Shown: positions 37,325 to 47,600 of the stretch, piece by piece
Layout of the letters: every line of letters starts with the position of its first letter
Numbering within the stretch: the first letter of the stretch is position 1
Source of the DNA: Vreelandella maris
GTDB lineage: Bacteria; Pseudomonadota; Gammaproteobacteria; Pseudomonadales; Halomonadaceae
Length of the DNA: 64,000 nt
Assembly: GCF_013371085.1 (NCBI RefSeq)
Contig: NZ_JABWCV010000013.1
Coordinates: 56,178 to 120,177 of the forward strand
Direction: 5' to 3'
Translations under genes and position numbers: made by a program
The notes under the pieces: generated by a model
What the model was told of the DNA's origin: nothing
The model's input: the letters and a program-made list of their open reading frames with translations, nothing else
The model's database searches: none

Positions 37325-38374
37325 CTATGGAGCGGTGATGGGCAGAACGCTAAGCGAATGGCTTTCGTTGATGCTGACTTGGAATAATTGCTTATCCGGG
37401 TGTTTCAGCAGAGCGCTGGCCAGCACTGGCTCTAGCGTCACGCGCAGCCTTCGTGCTAAATCGCGAGCGCCAAATTTTGGGTCGCGTTTCTCGCACAACC
37501 AGTTTCGTGCATCGTCGGTTAGTTGCAGTGAGATTTGCTGTTTAGCGAGGCGTTTATCGAGTTTCGCGAGTTCGATATCCAACAAGGACGACCACCATCG
37601 TTCGTTCAGCTTCTCGAAAGGCAAAATACGATCTATACGATTGAGAAACTCAGGGTCGAAATGACGCTGCAGCGCCTGTTCTTGCACGCGGGTTTCTTTG
37701 TTTGGCTTCACCCCTAACCAACGACGCCAACCCTGCTCAAAACGGCTGCGATAGGCCACCACGTCAGTAGCACCGATATTGCTAGTCATAAAAATAAGCG
37801 TGTTACGAAAATCAATCTTACGTGTACCGCCCGACAGTACTAACTGGCCACTGTCCATTACGTTAAGCAGGCTACGTACCACTTCCTTCGAGGCCTTTTC
37901 CAACTCATCGAATAGCACGATACCGGGTTTACTGTAGCTGCCTTGAATGGCATCGATATCAAATAGCGTGTGCCCCTCTTTACTCCCCACATAACCCGGC
38001 GGAGCGCCCGTCAATGCCGCCGCATAGTGCTCTTGAGCAAGCGTGTTCATATCGATACGGCACAGCGCATCTGCGCGGCCAGCAATAGCCTCAGCCAGCA
38101 GGCGTACCGTCTCGGTCTTGCCCACCCCAGTGGGGCCAAGGAAAAGATTAACGGCTAATGGGCGTTCCTCGGCACCGATGTCAGCCTTGACCACGTACAA
38201 CATCGCTTCCATGGCATCAAGTACGTGTTCCTGACCAACAATACGTTCGCGCAATCGCTGCATTACCTGTGCAGGGTCAAACCGGAAGCGTAAAGGCCTT
38301 CCGTTGGCCTTTGGCTCCCGCTCTAGATCAGCGATCTCGCGACTCTCCTCTAAGCGATCATTAATGAAGGGCAT
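37325..38374 (-). CDS. amiB: AmiB-like AAA+ ATPase of the amidase operon
   Basis: 349 residues, Clp/HSP100-like AAA+ domain. Walker A is GPTGVGKTE near 78-86, Walker B is IVLFDELEKAS, sensor 1 is LIFMTSN, the arginine-finger region is FLNRIDRI, and the C-terminal small domain has KFGARDLARRL. It resembles AmiB of the Pseudomonas aeruginosa amiEBCRS operon, whose role is not settled. It has no peptidase or N-domain. It lies directly after amiE, with start and stop 12 bases apart, as in Pseudomonas, but amiC, amiR and amiS are absent here. Confidence 0.85.
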   Translation of the reverse strand: MPFINDRLEESREIADLEREPKANGRPLRFRFDPAQVMQRLRERIVGQEHVLDAMEAMLYVVKADIGAEERPLAVNLFLGPTGVGKTETVRLLAEAIAGRADALCRIDMNTLAQEHYAAALTGAPPGYVGSKEGHTLFDIDAIQGSYSKPGIVLFDELEKASKEVVRSLLNVMDSGQLVLSGGTRKIDFRNTLIFMTSNIGATDVVAYRSRFEQGWRRWLGVKPNKETRVQEQALQRHFDPEFLNRIDRILPFEKLNERWWSSLLDIELAKLDKRLAKQQISLQLTDDARNWLCEKRDPKFGARDLARRLRVTLEPVLASALLKHPDKQLFQVSINESHSLSVLPITAP

Positions 38375-38386
38375 ATGTCTAATTCC

Positions 38387-39433
38387 TTATCTGCCTGCGC
38401 CACGCTCCTTACCTTCGACGGGTAATTCACCCACCGGGCATTCGGCGACGCCCACAGTTTTGCGCGTTAGCGCCTCAACGTTTTCTTGCGCCTTCTTGGC
38501 ATCCATGACCCAGGTACGATAGAAATCAAAAGGACAATCGGCGATACCCTTATCACCGTCACCCGAGGCATGAACACCTGAGTAGCCCCGGTGTAAGAGC
38601 TTGAACAGATGGTTTTGCGACTGGTCATTAGCGCGGGCATCGCGAATCTGACTGATCGAAAGCTGGGCAAACTGGATTCCCATGTCCTCCTCGCCACACT
38701 CGCCTAGCGTGCGACCATCGAAGCCGATGATCGCCGAATGGCCAAAGTAGGAATAAACTCCGTCAAAGCCGCTGGCATTCGCCACCGCCACATAGCAGTT
38801 GTTGGCCCAGGCCATCGACTTAGACATCAACACCTGTTGCTCTTTGGCTGGGTACATATAGCCTTGGCAACGCACGATCAGCTCGGCTCCCTTCATAGCG
38901 CAATCGCGCCAGATTTCCGGGTAGTTACCGTCATCACAGATGATGAGGCTAAGCTTCATGCCCTTCGGGCCTTCGGTGACGTAGGTGGTATCTCCGGGAT
39001 ACCACCCTTCGATGGGGCACCAGGGGATGCACTTGCGGTACCGCTGTACGATCTCGCCCTGATTATCAATCAATATCAGCGTGTTGTAGGGCGCCTTATG
39101 GGGATGATCTTCATGCCGTTCCCCGGTGAGCGAAAACACGCCCCAGGTATTTGCTTCCCGGCAGGCGGCTGAAAAAATCGCCGTTTCATCGCCGGGAATA
39201 GTCGCGGCGGTGGCCATCATTTCATCGTTGTCATACATGATCCCCATGGTGCTGTATTCGGGAAAGATCACAAGATCCATTCCGGGCAATCCAACTTTCA
39301 TACCTTTGATCATTTCAGCGATATTGCGTGCGTTGTCTAACACCTCTTCACGAGTATGTAGGCGCGGCATTTTGTAATTGACTACGGCCACACCGACGGT
39401 ATCGGCACTGCTGGAAATATCTCCATGACGCAT
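38387..39433 (-). CDS. amiE: Aliphatic amidase AmiE
   Basis: Hydrolyses short aliphatic amides such as acetamide to acid and ammonium. 348 residues (Pseudomonas AmiE has 346) and very close to it along the whole length. Nitrilase-fold catalytic residues: Glu in VIFPEYS, Lys in [17 protein letters not shown], and Cys in [17 protein letters not shown] chose ATG 39433, giving MRHGDISSS as in Pseudomonas, with AGGAG 8 bases upstream. It follows the second urtABCDE set on the same strand. Confidence 0.97.
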   Translation of the reverse strand: MRHGDISSSADTVGVAVVNYKMPRLHTREEVLDNARNIAEMIKGMKVGLPGMDLVIFPEYSTMGIMYDNDEMMATAATIPGDETAIFSAACREANTWGVFSLTGERHEDHPHKAPYNTLILIDNQGEIVQRYRKCIPWCPIEGWYPGDTTYVTEGPKGMKLSLIICDDGNYPEIWRDCAMKGAELIVRCQGYMYPAKEQQVLMSKSMAWANNCYVAVANASGFDGVYSYFGHSAIIGFDGRTLGECGEEDMGIQFAQLSISQIRDARANDQSQNHLFKLLHRGYSGVHASGDGDKGIADCPFDFYRTWVMDAKKAQENVEALTRKTVGVAECPVGELPVEGKERGAGR

Positions 39434-39500
39434 AAGATTCACTCCTGGGCTTGTTGAGCATTGATTAATAAAACAATGGCTTGATTAGAAAACAGACAGG

Positions 39501-40190
39501 TCAAACAGCCAGATAGCTGGCGATCTTGGCTTGATCGGCAGTGGCTCGACTCTCTTCATGAATAAACTCTCCCCGCTCAATGACGGTAAGTCGGTCAGCG
39601 ATCTCCATGGTAAAGCTGAGTACTTGTTCGGAAACGAGAATGGCGATTTTTTTCATCTCACGAATGTCATTAAGTGTCCGAGCAATCTCCTTAATGATTG
39701 ATGGCTGAATACCTTCCGTAGGCTCGTCAAGCAGCAATACTTTGGGCTCAGTGACAAGCGCCCGAGCAATGGCGAGCTGCTGTTGCTGGCCGCCAGAAAG
39801 GTTGCCACCTTTACGGTTGCGCATATCCAACAATACCGGGAACAGGTCAAAAATTTCCCGCGGCACTTTGCGGGTTCTCGCTGTCTCAAGACCAGATTCA
39901 ATGTTTTCCATCACCGTGAGGTTGGGGAAAATCATTCGTCCCTGGGGAACATAGGCCAAGCCAGCGGCAACGCGTTTGTGGGCGGGCAGGCCACTCAGTT
40001 CTTTGCCATCCAAACGAATACTTCCCGCCCCGCTTGGCAGCACCCCGATCAAAGCCTTGAATAGGGTGGTCTTGCCCATACCATTGCGACCCATGATGGC
40101 CAAGGTTTCGTCTTGATTCATGTCGAAACTGACGCCGTGGATAACTTCACTTTGACCATAGCTAACATGTAAACCATTGACTTCAAGCAT
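39501..40190 (-). CDS. urtE: Urea/short-chain amide ABC transporter ATPase (UrtE paralogue)
   Basis: 229 residues. Walker A (GRNGMGKTT), signature LSGGQQQQLA, Walker B LLLDEP and the text EPTEGIQPSII all fit UrtE. Compared with the copy at 2760 it has EPTEG in place of EPGEG and ends EIADRLTVIERG. It is the fifth gene of the second importer. A partner amidase gene (amiE) begins 58 bases downstream, so the substrate is probably a short amide rather than, or as well as, urea. Confidence 0.9.
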   Translation of the reverse strand: MLEVNGLHVSYGQSEVIHGVSFDMNQDETLAIMGRNGMGKTTLFKALIGVLPSGAGSIRLDGKELSGLPAHKRVAAGLAYVPQGRMIFPNLTVMENIESGLETARTRKVPREIFDLFPVLLDMRNRKGGNLSGGQQQQLAIARALVTEPKVLLLDEPTEGIQPSIIKEIARTLNDIREMKKIAILVSEQVLSFTMEIADRLTVIERGEFIHEESRATADQAKIASYLAV

Positions 40191-40204
40191 GATGGTGCTC
40201 TCCT

Positions 40205-40951
40205 TTAATGGCCTAAATAAACATCAATGACGCGCTGATCCTGCTTAAGTGTCTGCATGTCGCCCTCTGCTAGGATTTTGCCTTGATGAAGCACCGTTAC
40301 CTTGCCACCCAGAGAGGCAACGAATTCCATATCGTGCTCAATGACGATCACTGACCGTCCTTTTGCAATTTTTCGTAACAGATGCGCCGTTTCTTCGCGT
40401 TCACTTACGCTCATCCCTGCTACTGGCTCATCTAGCATCAATAGCTCTGGATCTTGAATTAGCAGCATGCCGATCTCCAGCCACTGCTTTTGGCCATGGC
40501 TGAGCAAGCCAGCCGATTCATCAAGCCGCGTTTCCAGCTGGATCTCCTTGGCCACTTCATTAATGCGGAGGAGCACTTCCTCGTCACGCTTGAACGCCAA
40601 GGCGCCGAAGACACTTCGTCCCCTAGGATAGGAAGCTTCAAGGTTGTCAAACACACTCAGCTCCTCGTAAATAGAAGGCGTCTGAAACTTGCGTCCTACA
40701 CCCTCCCAGACAATACGATGCTCCCGCATACGGGTAAGCTCTTTGCCCCTGAACTTGATCGACCCTTCACTAGCACGGGTTTTTCCGCAAATCATATCCA
40801 GCAGCGTGGTCTTACCTGCACCGTTCGGCCCGATAATGACTCGTAACTCACTCTCATCCATGTATAAGTTCAGACCTTCAATGGCTTTGAAACCATCAAA
40901 AGAGACTGTTAAGTTTTCAATAGAGAGTAGAAAATTAGTGTTCGAGCTCAT
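40205..40951 (-). CDS. urtD: Urea/short-chain amide ABC transporter ATPase (UrtD paralogue)
   Basis: 248 residues. Walker A GPNGAGKTT, variant signature LSHGQKQWLEIGM as in UrtD, Walker B LLMLDEP. It lacks the 30-residue N-terminal lead of the first UrtD. Start ATG 40951 overlaps the upstream permease stop (ATGA). Corresponds to the ATPase partner of the FmdDEF-type amide importers. Confidence 0.9.
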   Translation of the reverse strand: MSSNTNFLLSIENLTVSFDGFKAIEGLNLYMDESELRVIIGPNGAGKTTLLDMICGKTRASEGSIKFRGKELTRMREHRIVWEGVGRKFQTPSIYEELSVFDNLEASYPRGRSVFGALAFKRDEEVLLRINEVAKEIQLETRLDESAGLLSHGQKQWLEIGMLLIQDPELLMLDEPVAGMSVSEREETAHLLRKIAKGRSVIVIEHDMEFVASLGGKVTVLHQGKILAEGDMQTLKQDQRVIDVYLGH

Positions 40952-42111
40952 GGCCTTTTCTCCTGCAACGGCTCTTGAAAACCACCACTTGAAGCAGATG
41001 AACGAGCCTTTCTATCGCCGAGCCAGCGTTCAAAAGGGGTGCGCATACGGTGACCAAAGCGGCCATAAATGCTGGCCAATCCGTAGGGCAGCACCAGCAC
41101 GACCAAGATAAAAACGGCACCTATCAAGAACTGCCATAGTTGCGGGTAGGCTTCGGCAAACATGGTTTTAGCAAAGCTGACCAATAGCGCCCCATAGACG
41201 CCACCCACCAGTGACAATCGCCCGCCCACTGCGGCAAAAATCACAAACTCGATGGAGGGCACGATGCCGATGAAGGAAGGTGACATAAAGCCAACCTGGA
41301 GTGTGAACATCGCGCCACCGATGCCGGAAATGAACGCCGCCAGGCAAAAGATGAACACCTTAAAGTTGGCCACGTCGTAACCGGAAAAGCGCACGCGCTC
41401 CTCTTTATCGCGCAAAGCGGTCAGAATGCGACCATATTTGCAGTTCAGTACCCAACGACCAATCAGCAAGCACCCGATTAACAAAACGGCGTTAAGGTAA
41501 TACAGCAGATAGCGGGCGCTATCATCGCGAATATCCCACCCCATCAAGGTACGCAGATCGGTGATGCCATTAATGCCACCGGTATAGCCCTGCTGGCCGA
41601 TAATCAGGATTGTCAGCACCACCGCTAGGGCCTGGGTGATAATCGCAAAATAAACGCCACTAACACGCCGCTTGAACATGGCAAAGCCAATCAAAAAGGC
41701 AAAAGCCGCAGGCAGCACCAGCACCGCGATGATGGTGAACGTTAGGCTATTGAAGGGAACCCAGAACCACGGCAATTCTGTGATACGGTTCCAGTCCATA
41801 AAGTCGGGTATGCCCGGCGTGGTCTGGATGCTGGTGCTTTCTGGGTCTGAGGCTTCAATCTTCAAAAACATCGCCATGGCATAGCCACCGATGCCAAAGA
41901 AAATGCCCTGCCCAAGACTGAGAATTCCGCCATACCCCCAACACAGCACCAGGCCTAGCGCCACAAAAGCATAGGTCAAATAACGCCCTGCCAAATTAAG
42001 GCGGTAAATATCAAACACAAGCGGCATAACAACCATCAGGACGATTGCCAGCAGCAAAATGCTGCCTAAGCCAGCATGACGATCCTGAAAAAAACTGAAA
42101 AGTCTGTTCAT
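40948..42111 (-). CDS. urtC: Urea/short-chain amide ABC transporter permease (UrtC/FmdF-like)
   Basis: LivM-type inner-membrane permease, about 387 residues with about ten hydrophobic segments; GYGGILSLGQGIFFGIGGYAMAMFL aligns with the first UrtC. I chose ATG 42111 (MNRLFSFFQ), which has AAGGAGT 8 bases upstream and lies 13 bases after the preceding stop. It overlaps the ATPase gene downstream by 4 bases. Confidence 0.9.
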   Translation of the reverse strand: MNRLFSFFQDRHAGLGSILLLAIVLMVVMPLVFDIYRLNLAGRYLTYAFVALGLVLCWGYGGILSLGQGIFFGIGGYAMAMFLKIEASDPESTSIQTTPGIPDFMDWNRITELPWFWVPFNSLTFTIIAVLVLPAAFAFLIGFAMFKRRVSGVYFAIITQALAVVLTILIIGQQGYTGGINGITDLRTLMGWDIRDDSARYLLYYLNAVLLIGCLLIGRWVLNCKYGRILTALRDKEERVRFSGYDVANFKVFIFCLAAFISGIGGAMFTLQVGFMSPSFIGIVPSIEFVIFAAVGGRLSLVGGVYGALLVSFAKTMFAEAYPQLWQFLIGAVFILVVLVLPYGLASIYGRFGHRMRTPFERWLGDRKARSSASSGGFQEPLQEKRP

Positions 42112-42124
42112 TAGATAGGACTCC

Positions 42125-43045
42125 TTAGCGGCGAACCTTGCTAGCCACAAGCCCTTCGGGGCGCAGCAGTAAGATGCCAATCACCGTCAGCAGCGTGAGT
42201 ACCTTGGCCATAGAGGAACCCAGGAAGAATTCCATAAGTGACTGGGCTTGAGCGATGGAGAAGGCAGACGCGATAGTGCCCACTAGACTGCCCGCTCCGC
42301 CAAATACCACCACGAGAAAGGTATCAACGATATACAGCGAACCACTGGTGGGGCCGGTGGAGGAAATGGTGGTAAAGGCCGCGCCAGCAATACCGGCAAT
42401 GCCACAGCCCAGCGCAAAGGTGACGCGATCAACCCGTTTCGTGTTAATGCCCACCGCGCCGCTCATATCGCGATTGGCGGTAGTACAGCGCACGCGCAGT
42501 CCCCAGCGCGAGCGATACAGGAACCACCACACACCTAATGTCACCAGCAGGGTAAGCACCAAGATGGCGATACCGTTAAGCGGAATATCAATCATCATGG
42601 TGGGGCGGTAGGAGCCACGTAACCAGTCCGGCACCAACACGCTCACCTCGCGGGCACCGAAGGCTGATCGAAATCCTTGCTGCATGATCAAGGCCAAGCC
42701 CCAGGTCGCTAGCAAAGTATCCAGAGGGCGGTGATAAAGATGCCTTATGAGCGCTATCTCGACGACATAGCCGACTAGGAAAGCGCTACCAAATGCGATA
42801 GGGATGGCGAAGAAAAGATAGTAGTCAGTCATCCCAGGCAAGGCACCTAGAGTGATAGAACAGAGGTAAGTGGCGTAGGCGCCTATCACCATAAATTCAC
42901 CATGTGCCATGTTGATAACGCGCATCTGGCCATAGATGATAGCCAGACCTAAGGCCATCAGTAGCAAAACACTAAAAAAACTCACGCCAGCAAAGCCTTG
43001 CATGGCAAAAATTGCTAGTAGCTCTTGGGTACTAAATCCACTCAT
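42125..43045 (-). CDS. urtB: Urea/short-chain amide ABC transporter permease (UrtB/FmdE-like)
   Basis: LivH-type permease of about 306 residues. It has the membrane domain (GQMRVINMAHGEFMVIGAYATY) and lacks the 230-residue exported extension present in the copy at 5476, the clearest structural difference between the two importers. ATG 43045 (MSGFSTQEL) has GGGGAGG 5 bases upstream. A hairpin lies between it and the binding-protein gene. Confidence 0.9.
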   Translation of the reverse strand: MSGFSTQELLAIFAMQGFAGVSFFSVLLLMALGLAIIYGQMRVINMAHGEFMVIGAYATYLCSITLGALPGMTDYYLFFAIPIAFGSAFLVGYVVEIALIRHLYHRPLDTLLATWGLALIMQQGFRSAFGAREVSVLVPDWLRGSYRPTMMIDIPLNGIAILVLTLLVTLGVWWFLYRSRWGLRVRCTTANRDMSGAVGINTKRVDRVTFALGCGIAGIAGAAFTTISSTGPTSGSLYIVDTFLVVVFGGAGSLVGTIASAFSIAQAQSLMEFFLGSSMAKVLTLLTVIGILLLRPEGLVASKVRR

Positions 43046-43086
43046 GGCGGCCTCCCCCTGTAACAAAAATCAATATTTGGCAACAA

Positions 43087-43114
43087 CATCACAGCGGCTT
43101 GCACCGCCGTGATG
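43087..43114 (-). promoter_or_regulatory. Intercistronic hairpin after the second urtA
   Basis: CATCAC (43087-43092) pairs with GTGATG (43109-43114) and GCGG (43094-43097) with CCGC (43104-43107), with one mismatch between. No T-run. It occupies the same position as the hairpin after the first urtA, although the sequences differ. Confidence 0.5.
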
Positions 43115-43125
43115 TGAATCGAAGC

Positions 43126-44373
43126 TTATTGATAACCTTCTGGGAAAGGGTTGGGTTCGACGAGATCAGACTCCCACACAACGGTAGCTTGACCATCTTC
43201 GTTCCAGCGACCTATGCGTGTTTTGCTCCATAAGTGGCGGTTAGGATGCACTTGGACGTAACCTTCCGGCGCTGTCGTCAACTCGATATCGGCCATGGCA
43301 GCAGAAACCGCGTCTACGTCAAAACTGCCCGCTTTCTCGACACCTGCCTTCCATAACCATGGCCCGAGATAGGCGGCTTGTGAAACGTCTCCAATAACGC
43401 TGTCTTCACCCCAGCGCTCCTTGAACGCTTCCACGAATGCAGCGTTATTTTCGTTATCTAGGCTCTGAAAATATTTCATGGAGGAGTAAAAGCCTTCGAC
43501 GTTCTCACCACCAATACCGAGAACCTCATCCTCAGTGACCGAAATAGTCAACAACGTTTGATTGTCGGCATTAATCCCTGCGGCATTAAGCTGGCGAAAC
43601 CAAGCAACGTTACTTCCGCCGACTACCGCCGCAAAAATGACATCAGGTTTGCGAAGGCGAATACGGTTGATGTTGGAGCCAAAGGAAGTGTGTCCCAACG
43701 GGGCGTAATCCTCGCCCAACACTTCACCGCCAAGCACTTCTTCAATATGGATGCGGGCAATCTTCATTGAGGTACGCGGCCAGATGTAATCCGAACCGAT
43801 TAGGTAGAAGGTACGCGCGCCCTGTTCATTCCAAGCCCAGTTAATTCCCGCCAATATCTGCTGGGTGGCTTCCTGGCCGGTATAAATGACATTTGGAGAC
43901 TCTTCGAGTCCTTCATAGAAAGTTGGGTAGTAAAGCAGGCCGTTCTCACGCTCTAGCACAGGTAGCATTGCCTTGCGCGAGGCCGATGTCCAGGCACCGA
44001 AGATGGCCGGAACATTATCCTGAGTTAGCAACTTACGTGTTCGGTCTGCGAAGGTTGGCCAATCACTCGCACCGTCTTCAATAATCGGCTCAATTTGACG
44101 ACCAAGCACTCCACCCTGTGCATTGATTTGCTCAATCGCCAACTGTTCGGCTTCGACCGAACCTGTCTCACTGATGGCCATCGTGCCTGTCAATGAATGC
44201 AAAATACCTACCTGTACCGTATCGTCAGTCACGGCAAGTCCTGTGGTATTGACCTCTTCGGTGGGTGGTGCACTTAAAGCGTGCGACGAAATGCTCAGCG
44301 CGATAGGCAGTGCCACAATTCCGGTCAATAAAAAACGCCGCAAATGCGACAGCGTGGTATGTGTCGTCGTCAT
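43126..44373 (-). CDS. urtA: Urea/short-chain amide substrate-binding protein (UrtA/FmdD-like)
   Basis: Periplasmic binding protein of 415 residues with a signal peptide over about 1-34. The mature part has VQVGILHSLTGTMAISE, WTSASRKAMLPVLE, YPTFYEGLEESPN and DYIWPRTSM, typical of the UrtA/FmdD/AmiC group. It lacks the C-terminal cysteine pair of the first UrtA. The adjacent amidases make short-chain amides the likely ligand, as for FmdD of Methylophilus. It is the first gene of the minus-strand operon and diverges from the sensor-kinase gene. Confidence 0.9.
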   Translation of the reverse strand: MTTTHTTLSHLRRFLLTGIVALPIALSISSHALSAPPTEEVNTTGLAVTDDTVQVGILHSLTGTMAISETGSVEAEQLAIEQINAQGGVLGRQIEPIIEDGASDWPTFADRTRKLLTQDNVPAIFGAWTSASRKAMLPVLERENGLLYYPTFYEGLEESPNVIYTGQEATQQILAGINWAWNEQGARTFYLIGSDYIWPRTSMKIARIHIEEVLGGEVLGEDYAPLGHTSFGSNINRIRLRKPDVIFAAVVGGSNVAWFRQLNAAGINADNQTLLTISVTEDEVLGIGGENVEGFYSSMKYFQSLDNENNAAFVEAFKERWGEDSVIGDVSQAAYLGPWLWKAGVEKAGSFDVDAVSAAMADIELTTAPEGYVQVHPNRHLWSKTRIGRWNEDGQATVVWESDLVEPNPFPEGYQ

Positions 44374-44387
44374 GATGGTGAGTCCCC

Positions 44388-44432
44388 AAGTCAGCGAAAA
44401 CTAAGTCAGCGGAACGCAAGTCAGCGGAAAAC
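44388..44432. repeat. 15-bp tandem repeat, three units, in the amide-operon leader
   Basis: Units 44388-44402, 44403-44417 and 44418-44432, each opening AAGTCAGCG(A/G)AA. It begins 14 bases before the binding-protein start, so it lies in the leader of the mRNA or in the promoter. Confidence 0.8.
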
Positions 44433-44463
44433 CGCGGAATCTTGCTGATCCCTCGCTATTGAG

Positions 44464-44548
44464 TATGGGGAGACCTAGGTAAGCCAACCATGCGGGGAAT
44501 GCACCAGACCACTACGTCATTTACCCCATACCTACCCTCTTACCTACC
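44464..44548. promoter_or_regulatory. Divergent control region of the amide module, candidate regulator sites
   Basis: TATGGGG (44464-44470) and CCCCATA (44524-44530) form an inverted repeat 53 bases apart. TACCTACC occurs twice in direct orientation (44529-44536 and 44541-44548), 12 bases apart, with a reverse half-copy in CCTAGGTA near 44474. TGCACCAG, an NtrC-like half-site, is at 44500-44507. These are candidate sites for the LuxR-type regulator and for nitrogen control. Pattern only. Confidence 0.35.
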
Positions 44549-44665
44549 GTTTAAGATCACTAATACGCCTCGGGCATGGACGTTGCATAATTCTTCTCAG
44601 CATTGAGCGTTAAGAGGTCATCCAACCCTGCTGGCCGATATCCATTGGCCGATACAAGGCCCGCT

Positions 44666-47600
44666 ATGACAAGCACAAAACAGCGTATATTTCCGGTTAG
44701 GCGCAACTACAATAAATGGGTAGCTAATCAAACATTAGAAGATTTTGCGCTACGCTTTACAGCCAAATCCGCACGGCGCTGGAGTGCCAAACGTGTTGCC
44801 CTGACGGCTTTAGGAACAATCTCATTTTTGGCTCTGGAAGCGATTGGGGGCGTCATTACTCTCAACTACGGCATTACTAATGCTATTGCCGCCATCGCAG
44901 TGGTCACGTTTGTTATTTTTCTGCTCGGCATACCTATCAGCTATTATGCGGCGCGCTACGGAGTGGATATCGATCTCCTGACTCGCGGCGCAGGATTTGG
45001 ATACCTGGGCTCGACGTTGACATCCCTCATCTACGCCACATTCACTTTTATCTTCTTTGCTTTAGAAGCCGCTATTATGGCGATGGCTTTGGAAGTGTTA
45101 TTTAACGTTCCTCTTACCTTTGGGTACATCATCAGTTCTCTGGTGGTAATACCTATTGTGACTCACGGCTTTACCTACATTAGTCGTTTCCAAGTGTGGA
45201 CTCAGCCCCTATGGATATTCCTTCAGCTGTTACCCTTTATTTTTATTTTATTACAGGATCCCGACTCTCTCGAGCGCTGGGTCGATTTCGACAACCATAT
45301 GATAGGGACTCAAGGTTTCAATTTGCTGTTATTCGGTGCAGCCACAACCGTGATGTTTTCTCTCGTCGCCCAAATAGGGGAGCAGGTCGACTACCTGCGC
45401 TTTCTACCCGAAGCTCAGCCTGGTAAAAGCTTGCGTTGGTGGTCGGCAATGCTCGCCGGGGGCCCAGGCTGGATCATTATTGGTGCCGTCAAGGCATTGG
45501 CAGGCTCGTTCCTGGCGGTTCTCGCCATTCATCACGGCTTGGCCGCCGAACTTGCTCAGGAACCTATGCATATGTACTTGGTGGGGTTCAGCCATGTCAC
45601 CACGCATCCTGCCATGTTAATGGCGCTGGCGGGCATTTTTGTTGTGCTTTCACAACTGAAAATCAACGTCACCAATGCGTATGCCGGCTCCATCGCCTGG
45701 TCCAATTTTTTCTCTCGACTTACCCATAGCCATCCAGGTCGAGTGGTATGGCTACTCTTCAACGTAATGATCGCGCTGGTACTCATGGAGATTGGCATTT
45801 ACCGCGCTTTTGAAGTTATTTTGGCCAACTACGCAATGGTCGCAATGGCCTGGATCGGTGCTTTGGTGGCAGATCTAGTAATCAACAAACCGTTGGGGCT
45901 CAGTCCGCGCCATATCGAGTTCAAGCGCGCTTACCTCTATGACATCAATCCTGTCGGCTTCGGTGCAATGTTACTGGCGACGGCTGTTGCGCTCGCCGCT
46001 AGAGGAGGGCTTTGGGGTGAAACGGCAGCAGCACTCGCATCCTTTCTAGCCTTACTGACCGCGTTTGTTAGCGCTCCGGCTATCGCGTGGCTAACCAAAG
46101 GACGCTATTACATCGCCCGCACTCCAGAACCCAAATCGATTCTCCAGGGCCACGGTTGTATCATCTGCGAGCACCATTTCGATATCGAAGATATGGCCTT
46201 TTGCCCTGCTTATAACGCACCTATATGCTCGCTCTGCTGTTCTCTGGACGCTCGCTGCAATGATGTTTGCAAGCAGCACGCCACCTTTCAAGAGCAGTTA
46301 ATGGACTGGTTAGGCGTACTTCTCCCTAATCACATGCTTAAGCATTTCAACTCCCGCATGGGCCATTTCGCCAGCCTATTGATGCTTGTAACCCTGGTGA
46401 TTGCCGGGTTCTTGATACTTGTTTTCTACCAGCTCCCAGACCTTACGCCTGATGTGGAGGCGTTAATGGCCACTACTTTAGCTAAAATATTAGCCATTCT
46501 CGTTATTGTCAGCGGCGTGGTAGCTTGGCTCTTTGTGCTGGCCAGCGAGAGTCGGGTGGTGGCGCATGAAGAGTCGCATCGCCAAACGCGCATGCTGCTA
46601 GAGGAGATCGACGCCCATGAGGAAACCGACCGAGAACTACAAAAAGCCAAAGAACTTGCTGAAGCGGCCAACCAAGCTAAAAGCCGCTATCTGACGAGCC
46701 TAAGCCACGAGCTTCGCTCACCGCTTAATGCTGCTTTCGGCTATGCCCAGCTCCTTGAGCATGATGACACCATTCCACCTGAGCGCCGAAAAGCGGTCGC
46801 CATCATTCGCCGCAGTACCGAACACCTTTCTGATTTAATCGAAGGACTGTTAGAAATTTCCAAAATTGAAGCTGGCCGCCTGGAGCTGTATCGAAACCAA
46901 GTACGAGTCAGCGAGTTGATTGATGAACTCGTCGCAATGTTTCGACTTCAGGCTCAGGAAAAAGGCATCGACTTCACTTTTACTAGCCAAGGACGCATCC
47001 CGGAGTGGGTCATTACCGACGAAAAACGCCTACGTCAAATACTGATTAACTTGCTCTCCAATGCCATTAAATTCACTAACCATGGCAAAGTATCGCTAAA
47101 CTTTCGCTACCGCAATCAGGTGGCAGAATTCACTATTCGCGATACTGGAGTAGGTATAGAAGAGGAAGACATTCAACGAATTTTCAAACCCTTTGAACGT
47201 GTGCGCAAACCCGGTGTACCAGTTGCCCACGGTACCGGTCTGGGCCTAACGATTACTAAACTACTGACCGATATCATGGGCGGGGATCTACAAGTAATTA
47301 GCACACATGGAATCGGCAGTGAGTTTCGGCTTTCGGTAATGCTATCCAGTATAGAGCCCTTAGAGCTTGTAAGATCGCCCCATCAGGTAGTTCAAGGATA
47401 TCAAGGTGAGCGATGTACTCTGCTGGTGGTCGATGATGATCCCTCTCATCGGGGTCTACTCAGTGACATGCTCACACCACTGGGATTTACGATAATAGAA
47501 GCGCCCGATGGGGTGACTAGCTTGGAGCTCTCCCGCCATACCCAATATGACTTGATCTTGATGGATATCGCCATGCCGGACACTGACGGGTGGCAAACCG

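Noticed and set aside
44495..44512. Possible sigma-54 promoter on the minus strand before the second urtA
   Set aside because: GG-N10-GC spacing exists but the surrounding bases do not match TGGCAC/TTGCA well enough.
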